Shown: positions 1 to 5,244 of the stretch, one piece after another | Position numbering within the stretch: the stretch's first letter is position 1 | Layout of the letters: every line of letters starts with the position of its first letter | DNA from: Chloroflexota bacterium | Lineage (GTDB): Bacteria > Chloroflexota > Dehalococcoidia > SM23-28-2 > RBG-16-64-32 | NCBI GenBank assembly: GCA_022565075.1 | Contig: JADFKG010000050.1 | Coordinates: 1 to 12,129 of the forward strand | DNA length: 12,129 bases | Reading direction: 5' to 3' | Position numbers and translations under genes: made by a program | The notes under the pieces: model-generated | What the model saw: the letters and a program-made list of their open reading frames with translations, nothing else | The model's database searches: none | Told to the model about the DNA's origin: nothing

Positions 1-1229
1 ATGCGCTCGCCGTCCGCGTGCCACAGCGGCCGCAGGTGGAAGCCGGCGGGCAGCTGTTCGGTGTCGACGGTGTGCACGCTCCTCCCGGGCACGTCCACCC
101 AGTACGCCCTGTTCGCGATTACGCCCTCGTCGGTGAACTCCTGCGCCAGAAACAACAACCTATCGAGATCGGCGCTGAGGTCGTAGTCGAACGTGATCTG
201 GTCGCTCATCTCCACGATAAAGCCCGTGTCCCCGAACGGCGTCGGCACGGGCGTTGGAGTCGGCGTCGGAGTTGGCGTCGGACTCGGCGTTGGGCTCACC
301 GTCGGACTACCTGCCACATCTGAAGTCGGGGTTGGCGTCCCCGTTGGAGTCGGCGAGGGAGTCCCCTCCGGCAGCAGCTCGAGGTATTCGTTCCACGCCT
401 CCTCCAGCGCCTCAGTCGTCGCCGGCTTCGCTGATCCGAGGAGCGAGCCCTGCTGCGTGCCGCCGCGTATCTGCACGAAGAACAGCGATTCCTCGTCCGG
501 GGCGAATCCCACCGGGATGAAGCTCAGCACTCGGCTGATGCTCTCCCGGAACGCCTCCTCGAAGGCCGGCCGCGTCGGCACCGGCGTCTGCGGCGGCTCG
601 GGCGGCGCCGTCGGTGGGGGCGGGTTCTGGCCCACGGGCGGCACCGCAGCCCTCACGATGATCACGTCCGCGGACAGGAACTCCGACCCGGCCAGCCGTC
701 GCATGTAGAGCAGCTTGCCGTCCGGCGACCAGAGTGGCGCGAACGTGAGGTCGACGGCTTCGGCGATCTTTTCCGTCTCCCCGGTCTCCAGGTCCATCAC
801 GAACGCCTCCGCCTCCGACGACTGCGCGCTGCGTGCGCTCTCCGGCAGCGAGAGGTACGCCAGCTTCGTCCCGTCCGGTGAGAGAGACGGCTTGATGCCG
901 AAGCCTTCGCGGTGCGGGATGCGCGCCAGCTCCACCCTCTGCGTGGGGTCCGCCGGCAGCGCCAGCCAGATGACGTCCTCCGTGGCGCCGAACTCCCGGA
1001 AGACGAGGTGATAAGCGGTCTCCGGGGCGTCCGGGCGTGGCGTCGGCGTCGCGGGCTCCGGCGTGGGTGTTGGGCTGGGGGTTGGCGCAGGCGACGGCGT
1101 CGGGCGTGGTTCGTCGCCGATGGTGCCGGCCGCCGTCACCAGGGCCAGCGTCGCCAGGATGCCGGCGGCCACAACGCCCAGCGCGATGACGGCCCAGCGA
1201 TGCGGCCACGATTCGTGCGACTGTGTCAC
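1..1229 (-). CDS. Membrane-anchored beta-propeller-like (TolB/PD40) protein, 3' end outside window
   Basis: The frame gives 409 complete codons and is still open at the window edge, so the C-terminus is missing. Starting from GTG at 1229, residues 13-33 form one hydrophobic segment after a short polar N-terminus, which suggests an uncleaved anchor or signal peptide with the rest outside the membrane. A Pro/Thr/Ser linker (41-66) follows. Blade-like repeats of the PD40/TolB type are then visible: SLSPDGTKLAYLS (115-127), PLWSPDGKLLYMR (165-177), a weaker one near 238-253, another near 349-363, and PLWHADGER at the edge. A second Pro/Thr linker (about 288-332) interrupts the propeller. Such domains usually bind proteins or ligands at the cell surface; no catalytic motif is visible. 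The start is chosen because the frame fits a hydrophobic N-terminus and a GGAG lies 12 nt upstream. A nearby ATG at 1236-1238 is in another frame and hits a stop at once. Specific function unknown. Confidence 0.8.
   Translation of the reverse strand, partial: MTQSHESWPHRWAVIALGVVAAGILATLALVTAAGTIGDEPRPTPSPAPTPSPTPTPEPATPTPRPDAPETAYHLVFREFGATEDVIWLALPADPTQRVELARIPHREGFGIKPSLSPDGTKLAYLSLPESARSAQSSEAEAFVMDLETGETEKIAEAVDLTFAPLWSPDGKLLYMRRLAGSEFLSADVIIVRAAVPPVGQNPPPPTAPPEPPQTPVPTRPAFEEAFRESISRVLSFIPVGFAPDEESLFFVQIRGGTQQGSLLGSAKPATTEALEEAWNEYLELLPEGTPSPTPTGTPTPTSDVAGSPTVSPTPSPTPTPTPTPTPVPTPFGDTGFIVEMSDQITFDYDLSADLDRLLFLAQEFTDEGVIANRAYWVDVPGRSVHTVDTEQLPAGFHLRPLWHADGER
237..359. repeat. Pro/Thr-linker low-complexity repeat
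   Basis: On the minus strand this is a run of CCG/CCA and ACG/ACT codons that encodes alternating Pro and Thr (about residues 291-331 of the propeller-like protein). The plus strand shows it as reiterated GTTGGAGTCGGC-like units. The units are degenerate, with mixed third positions. This suggests the peptide is maintained by selection rather than by very recent slippage. Confidence 0.75.
1032..1109. repeat. Membrane-proximal Pro/Thr-linker low-complexity repeat
   Basis: This encodes the first Pro/Ser/Thr-rich linker (residues 41-66) right after the hydrophobic anchor of the propeller-like protein. It resembles the linker at 237-359 and the one in the lipoprotein at 10540-11073. Such linkers usually act as extended spacers that hold an extracytoplasmic domain away from the membrane. 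Confidence 0.7.
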
Positions 1230-1252
1230 GCTTTCATTACGCTCCGCTGCTC

Positions 1253-1281
1253 AGTATAGGTTCGGGCGCGTCCCTTGGCAG
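1253..1281 (-). promoter_or_regulatory. Promoter for the propeller-like gene
   Basis: On the minus strand CTGCCA (1281-1276, 4/6 to TTGACA) is followed by a 17-bp spacer and TATACT (1258-1253, 5/6 to TATAAT). Transcription would begin near 1246, leaving a leader of about 17 nt before the GTG at 1229. The -35 element overlaps that of the opposite-strand promoter. Confidence 0.5.
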
Positions 1282-1301
1282 GCGTGGCTTCAGGTTATAA
1301 T
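1275..1301 (+). promoter_or_regulatory. Promoter for the MoxR-like ATPase gene
   Basis: TTGGCA (1275-1280, 5/6) and a perfect TATAAT (1296-1301) are separated by 15 bp, which is shorter than ideal. A start near 1308 would give a leader of about 60 nt. That leader contains a CCGGCG/CGCCGG inverted repeat (1309-1314 and 1330-1335, 15-nt loop) of unknown meaning. An in-frame upstream ATG at 1300 lies inside the -10 box, so it cannot be the start of a transcript from here. Confidence 0.55.
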
Positions 1302-1368
1302 GTGCGCACCGGCGGTCCCGCCCATTGAGCGCCGGGCCTACCGTGCGGAACAAAGGGAGACGTTATCT

Positions 1369-2778
1369 GTGGCTAAGGCAAAGCTCAAGCCCAAGAACCT
1401 TGGCGAGTTGAAGGAAGCCGGCTGGCAGCGGCAGACAGTCAAACAAGAGATGCGCAAGAACCTCATAGCGCGCATCGAGAAGGGCAAGGAGCACTTCCCC
1501 GGGATCATCGGCTTCGAGGAGACCGTCGTTCCCCTTATCGAAAACGCCGTCATCTCTGGCCAGGACATCATCTTCCTCGGCGAGCGCGGTCAGGCCAAGT
1601 CCCGGCTCATTCGCTCGCTCGTTAACCTCCTCGACGACGAAATCCCCGCGATCGCCGGCTGCGAGATCAACGACGACCCGTTCGACCCCATCTGCGCTCG
1701 TTGCCACGGCTTAGTGGCAAAGGATCGCAACAAGGTCGAGATCGCCTGGCTTGACCGCCAGCACCGCTACGGCGAGAAGCTGGCCACGCCGGACATCACG
1801 ATCGCCGACCTGATCGGCGAAATCGACCCGATCAAGGTGGCGGAAGGCCGCTACCTCTCCGACGAGATGACGATCCACTACGGCCTCATCCCCCGGCACA
1901 ACCGCGGCATCTTCTGCATCAACGAACTGCCAGACCTGGCGGAGCGCATCCAGGTCGGCCTGCTCAACATCATGGAAGAGCGCGACGTCCAGATCCGCGG
2001 CTATCGCATTCGCCTGGAGCTAGACATCGTCGTCGTCGCCTCTGCCAACCCCGAAGACTACACAAACCGCGGCCGTATCATCACGCCGCTGAAGGACCGT
2101 TACGGATCCCAGATCCGGACGCACTACCCGCGCACGCCGGAGGCCGAGATGGCCATCGTCGAACAGGAGCGCACCCGCTTCGACGAGGACATCGACCGCG
2201 CTGTGACTGTCCCCTCGTACATGAAAGAAATCGTCGTCGAGATCACCCGTCTCGCCCGGCGCAGCCCCGACATCAACCAGCTCTCAGGCGTCTCCGTCCG
2301 CGCTTCGATCGCCGACTACGAGTCGCTCCTCGCCAACGCCATGCGCCGCGCCATCCGCCTCAAGGACAAAGAAGTCGTGCCGCGCGTCAGCGACCTGCCG
2401 TTCGTCCTGCCGTCGCTCACCGGTAAGATCGAGTTCGAAACCGTCGACGACGGCCGCGAAGAGCAGATCATCGAGCGGCTGATCCAGGGCGCCGTCCTTT
2501 CCGTCTTCAACCACTACTTCAGCCTCGGCGAGCTGGAGCCGATCGTCGCCAAGTTCAAGGCCGGCTACTCGGTCGAAGTCTCCGACATGACGCCTTCGAA
2601 GGAGTACCTGAAGCTGCTCAAGGACACCGAGGGCCTGGAAGCCGCCGTCGAGAAGCTGAAGCCGGGCGAGAGCCCGCCGCAACTGGCCTCCGCCGTCGAG
2701 TTCGTCCTCGAAGGGCTCCACCTCAACAAGCGCCTCAACAAAGACAACGTCGGCGGCCGCTACCAGTACCGCGGCTAA
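1369..2778 (+). CDS. MoxR / Mg-chelatase-like AAA+ ATPase
   Basis: A 469-residue AAA+ ATPase of the MoxR/Mg-chelatase-I type. These hexameric motors usually act with a VWA-domain partner to remodel or activate proteins. The Walker A is GERGQAKS (71-78), with Ala instead of the usual Gly before the Lys. Walker B is IFCINE (181-186), with Asn before the catalytic Glu186. Sensor 1 lies in VVVASANPED (Asn227), and an Arg-containing GVSVRAS segment further on fits sensor 2. An insertion after Walker A carries Cys98, Cys109, Cys112 and His113, a possible zinc site. The GTG start is chosen because AAAGGGAG (1352-1359) lies 9 nt upstream and family similarity seems to begin there; the frame stays open further upstream only by chance. 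The likely partner is the VWA protein at 5245-7338. It resembles the actinobacterial Rv0958-type ATPases from memory, which I could not check. Not a true magnesium chelatase on present evidence, since no chlorophyll or cobalamin genes are nearby. Confidence 0.9.
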   Translation: MAKAKLKPKNLGELKEAGWQRQTVKQEMRKNLIARIEKGKEHFPGIIGFEETVVPLIENAVISGQDIIFLGERGQAKSRLIRSLVNLLDDEIPAIAGCEINDDPFDPICARCHGLVAKDRNKVEIAWLDRQHRYGEKLATPDITIADLIGEIDPIKVAEGRYLSDEMTIHYGLIPRHNRGIFCINELPDLAERIQVGLLNIMEERDVQIRGYRIRLELDIVVVASANPEDYTNRGRIITPLKDRYGSQIRTHYPRTPEAEMAIVEQERTRFDEDIDRAVTVPSYMKEIVVEITRLARRSPDINQLSGVSVRASIADYESLLANAMRRAIRLKDKEVVPRVSDLPFVLPSLTGKIEFETVDDGREEQIIERLIQGAVLSVFNHYFSLGELEPIVAKFKAGYSVEVSDMTPSKEYLKLLKDTEGLEAAVEKLKPGESPPQLASAVEFVLEGLHLNKRLNKDNVGGRYQYRG

Positions 2779-2791
2779 GCCCCCACAGCGC

Positions 2792-2819
2792 TTGCTATTT
2801 CTACGAAAGCATGTATACT
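2792..2819 (+). promoter_or_regulatory. Promoter for the acyltransferase gene
   Basis: TTGCTA (2792-2797, 4/6) is followed by a 16-bp spacer and TATACT (2814-2819, 5/6), 40 bp before the ATG at 2860. It sits in the 81-bp gap after the ATPase gene. The acyltransferase can therefore be transcribed on its own, besides possible read-through from the ATPase gene. Confidence 0.55.
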
Positions 2820-2859
2820 GCGAGCACTTTCACCTCGTGGAGGCAACGGGAGGGCAGCC

Positions 2860-3576
2860 ATGCAGCCAGACGCATCCGTAAGCCCGGCTGAACGGCGCGC
2901 GCAGGCCGATCTCGTCGAAGCCAAGCCGCATCGCTGGGCACTGAGCCTGCCCGCACGCCTCTACCGCCGCGCCCTCCGCCGCTGGGACGTCGACAAGCAC
3001 ATCAAGGCGTTCTGCCGCCCGCTCACGATCGAGGGACAGGAGAACCTGGAAGGCGTCGAAGGCCCGCTCCTCATCATCGCCAACCACACCAGCCACTTCG
3101 ACACCGTCATCGTTCTCCACGCCCTGCCGCGCAAGCTCTGGGGGCGCACGGCCATCGTCGCCGCCGCCGACCGCATGTACCGGGAGCGAGTCAAGGGGAT
3201 GCTCCACTCGCTGCGCTACAACGCCTTCCCCATCACGCGTGGAGGCGGTCGCGAAGCGCTCGCCTACTCGCAGTGGCTCTTGCACCATCAGTGGTCGCTC
3301 CTCATCTTCCCGGAGGGCAAGCGCTCCCGCACCGGTGAGCTGCTGCCGTTCCATGGAGGCCCCGCCATCCTCGCTCTCGGTCAGCACGTGCCTGTCCTGC
3401 CGATGTACATCCAGGGCGCAAGCAACATCCTGCCCGCCGGCGAGCAGCACTCGCGCCCGGCGGCCGTTCACGTCAGCATCGGGGCGCCCTTCGCCTTCCC
3501 CGATGGCACCACCATCCCCGAGGCAAAGCAGCGCATGGCGGATGAAGTCCGCGCCCTGATCCCGCCCAGCGCATGA
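2860..3576 (+). CDS. PlsC-family lysophospholipid acyltransferase
   Basis: A 238-residue glycerolipid acyltransferase of the PlsC/LPLAT family. These enzymes transfer an acyl group to lysophosphatidate or a similar acceptor at the inner face of the membrane. The HX4D catalytic motif is His76-TSHF-Asp81. Motif II is PITRGGG (Arg127). Motif III is FPEGKRSRTGEL (about 150-161), which binds the acceptor phosphate. Motif IV is VPVLPMYI (about 177-184). There is no transmembrane helix; the basic N-terminal region (about 25-45) could attach it to the membrane. Length is typical of the soluble-type family. ATG at 2860 has GGGAGGG (2848-2854) 5 nt upstream. It lies 81 bp after the ATPase gene in the same orientation, with its own promoter, and converges on the cyclase gene across an 85-bp gap with no convincing terminator. 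The exact acceptor is unknown; it could be a paralogue of the housekeeping PlsC. Confidence 0.9.
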   Translation: MQPDASVSPAERRAQADLVEAKPHRWALSLPARLYRRALRRWDVDKHIKAFCRPLTIEGQENLEGVEGPLLIIANHTSHFDTVIVLHALPRKLWGRTAIVAAADRMYRERVKGMLHSLRYNAFPITRGGGREALAYSQWLLHHQWSLLIFPEGKRSRTGELLPFHGGPAILALGQHVPVLPMYIQGASNILPAGEQHSRPAAVHVSIGAPFAFPDGTTIPEAKQRMADEVRALIPPSA

Positions 3577-3661
3577 CCGGCCCGTTGGCCAGCCGTCCGC
3601 ACATCGCGCGCATCACAACGCAATCTGTTTATCCGTTTCCCGATCCGTTGACAGCGCGCAG

Positions 3662-5002
3662 CTAGTCGCGCCAGCGCACTTCGTACACGCGCACGGGCTC
3701 CTCGAAGCCTTTAGCCACGAAGTCGCCCCGGTCGGCGAAGAGGAAGCCCTTGCCCGCCGACAGCTCGCGGACGGCGTTCGCCACCAGAATCTCGCCCCCC
3801 TCGGCCTTGGCCGCGATGCGCGCCGCCAGGATCACCGTCGCGCCGAACAGGTCGCCGCCGTCCTCGATCGGCTCTCCAACGTTCAGGCCGACACGGACGC
3901 TCAGCGGCTCTCCGCCTGTCTCGTTGTGCTCGGCGAACGCTCTCTGCAGCGCGATCGCGCACTCCACGGCCTTCAACACCGAACCGAACGAGGCCATGAA
4001 TCCGTCGCCCATCGACTTCACCTCATCGCCGCCGTACTCGACCAACTGGCGGCGCGTCAGATCCTCGTGCTCGCGCAGCACGGCTCGCCCCTTCTCGTCG
4101 CCCAGCCGCGACATCATCTCCGTGTGGCTCACCAGGTCCGTGAAGAGAATCGTCCGCACCCCGGAGGCCGTCACCGGCTTTGGTGCGGGCGGGGGCGGAG
4201 CGTGGTGTTCGGCGTGCTCCGTGCCCAGCAGGTCGGCGATCGCGTGGATAATCCGCCCGGTGTCGTCCGCCGCCTGGCCGTCGATCATCACCAGCCTGGC
4301 GTTCGGTATCAGCGCGGCCAGCTCCCGCGCCGACTCTTCAGACCGCTGATTCATCTCCTTGTGCTGCACCACGAGAGTCGGCTGCGTCACCATCGGCAGC
4401 AGCTCCGATACGTCGTCGCCGCGGGCGCTGTCGAAGATCAGCTGCGCGCCCTCGGGTGACACGCAGGCCCGCAAGTGCTCCACTATCGGCGCGGCCTCTT
4501 CCCGGCCGTAGCCGTAGATCATGTATACGAGGTACTCCAGGAACGTGTCCCACTGGCCGGTCAGCTGGTCCAGCGCGCGGATCTGCGGAATGTTCATGAA
4601 GTCCTCGGTCCGCGCGTGGGAATCGTCCAGGATCAGGTGCGACACGCGCTCCGGGTGCCTCACCGCGTACGTCACCACCAGCGGTCCACTCCAGCCGATC
4701 CCGTGTAGTGCCACCTGCCCAAGGTCAAGCTTGTCCAGCACAGCCTCGATGTCCAGCAGCCGCGTCTCCAGCGAGAAGTCTTCGATCTTCCGCTCCGACA
4801 GGCCGGTGCCGCGCGGATCGAACTGAACGACGCGCCACTTCTCCGCCAGCTTCTCGTAGAAATCGCTGCCGTTCTCCCATTCCCGCTGGCTGTGACTGAA
4901 CGGCAGGCTCGGCACCCGCAACAGCGTCGGCCCGTCCCCCGCCGTCCCGAACGCGATCCGCACGCCGTCGCGGGCGGTCGCATACTGCATGTTCAGATCC
5001 AT
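3662..5002 (-). CDS. Degenerate alpha/beta-hydrolase fused to class III adenylate/guanylate cyclase
   Basis: A 446-residue fusion. Residues about 8-262 have an alpha/beta-hydrolase fold pattern (FDPRGTGLS oxyanion region at 61-69). The expected nucleophile elbow GxSxG reads GIGWS (101-105), placing Gly at the Ser position. The expected Asp and His near the end of the domain are also not evident, so it looks like a sensor or pseudoenzyme. A Pro-rich linker (269-276) leads to the class III cyclase domain (about 282-446). Metal-binding Asp289 (FTDL) and Asp333 (MGDGF) are present. Lys329 (EVKSMGDG) is the residue that normally selects adenine, favouring ATP and cAMP. Arg395 (AAR) is kept, but the Asn of the usual VNxAAR motif is Ile391. 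No transmembrane segment, so it is probably cytosolic. Start at 5002 is supported by a GATAAT 6 nt upstream (possible leaderless mRNA); a GGTGAG just upstream could be an alternative Shine-Dalgarno. Such hydrolase-cyclase fusions are common in Actinobacteria and Chloroflexota. Confidence 0.88.
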   Translation of the reverse strand: MDLNMQYATARDGVRIAFGTAGDGPTLLRVPSLPFSHSQREWENGSDFYEKLAEKWRVVQFDPRGTGLSERKIEDFSLETRLLDIEAVLDKLDLGQVALHGIGWSGPLVVTYAVRHPERVSHLILDDSHARTEDFMNIPQIRALDQLTGQWDTFLEYLVYMIYGYGREEAAPIVEHLRACVSPEGAQLIFDSARGDDVSELLPMVTQPTLVVQHKEMNQRSEESARELAALIPNARLVMIDGQAADDTGRIIHAIADLLGTEHAEHHAPPPPAPKPVTASGVRTILFTDLVSHTEMMSRLGDEKGRAVLREHEDLTRRQLVEYGGDEVKSMGDGFMASFGSVLKAVECAIALQRAFAEHNETGGEPLSVRVGLNVGEPIEDGGDLFGATVILAARIAAKAEGGEILVANAVRELSAGKGFLFADRGDFVAKGFEEPVRVYEVRWRD

Positions 5003-5008
5003 GCGCCG

Positions 5009-5014
5009 ATTATC
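5009..5014 (-). promoter_or_regulatory. -10 element for cyclase gene, leaderless spacing
   Basis: GATAAT (5014-5009 on the minus strand, 5/6 to TATAAT) ends 6 nt before the ATG at 5002. A transcript would therefore begin at or within a base of the start codon. No good -35 hexamer is seen at the right distance. The same geometry is present at 8511-8516. Confidence 0.4.
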
Positions 5015-5072
5015 TCACCCGCGGCAAGGCCGTGCGTGTCGCGGCGTGTCAGTAGAGCGGGATCAGGCCGTA

Positions 5073-5092
5073 AGTGTGACCAGGATCACGCT
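5073..5092. promoter_or_regulatory. CRP/FNR-family-like operator palindrome
   Basis: The sequence contains TGTGA (5075-5079), a 6-base spacer and TCACG (5086-5090), matching 9 of 10 core positions of the CRP consensus TGTGA-N6-TCACA. The palindrome extends to 7-base arms (AGTGTGA/TCACGCT) with one mismatch. Its centre is about 80 bp upstream of the cyclase start codon and about 162 bp upstream of the VWA start codon. A match this good is expected by chance less than once in 100 gaps of this size, but roughly 0.3 to 0.4 times in the whole window. Confidence 0.45.
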
Positions 5093-5197
5093 GCCACGAC
5101 ACGCTTCTCCAGTTCTCCTCGTTCGTCCACCGCGCCTGCCGTAGAGTCCGGTCCCACCATACCGCCGCCGAATATAGCCCTGCTTCCGGAGTCGTAA

Positions 5198-5219
5198 AGC
5201 CATCCCGTAGCCATCCCGT
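5198..5219 (+). repeat. 11-bp tandem direct repeat in VWA promoter
   Basis: AGCCATCCCGT occurs twice, perfectly and head to tail (5198-5208 and 5209-5219). The last T of the second copy is also the first T of the TATAAT box. The period is close to one DNA helical turn, so both copies present the same face to a protein. Confidence 0.85.
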
Positions 5220-5224
5220 ATAAT
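5219..5224 (+). promoter_or_regulatory. Perfect -10 box for VWA gene
   Basis: TATAAT is followed by a predicted start near 5231, then GAGGAG (5232-5237) 7 nt before ATG 5245. No recognisable -35 hexamer lies 16-18 bp upstream, since that position falls at the start of the tandem repeat. This suggests dependence on an activator or an atypical sigma factor. Confidence 0.55.
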
Positions 5225-5244
5225 GTCCCACGAGGAGACGCTGC

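Noticed and set aside
237..359. Direct repeats at the left end as a CRISPR or integration site
   Set aside because: The units are short, degenerate and in frame with a Pro/Thr linker; there are no spacers or fixed repeat length.
412..1209. Long minus-strand open frame overlapping the propeller-like gene
   Set aside because: Its product is Arg/Gly/Ala/His-rich with no fold pattern, whereas the adjacent minus frame gives a membrane anchor, Pro/Thr linkers and SPDG-type blade motifs.
1063..1368. N-terminal extension of the ATPase to an upstream ATG
   Set aside because: The extension is low complexity, runs antisense through the divergent gene's linker and crosses the perfect TATAAT; a good ribosome site precedes the GTG at 1369.
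1369..2778. Magnesium chelatase subunit I of chlorophyll or cobalamin synthesis
   Set aside because: Only the AAA+ fold is shared; no H or D subunits or tetrapyrrole genes are in the window and the VWA partner is of a different architecture.
3577..3661. Possible terminator between the acyltransferase and cyclase genes
   Set aside because: Only a 4-bp GGCC stem and distant GCGCGC copies can be drawn; too weak to call a structure.
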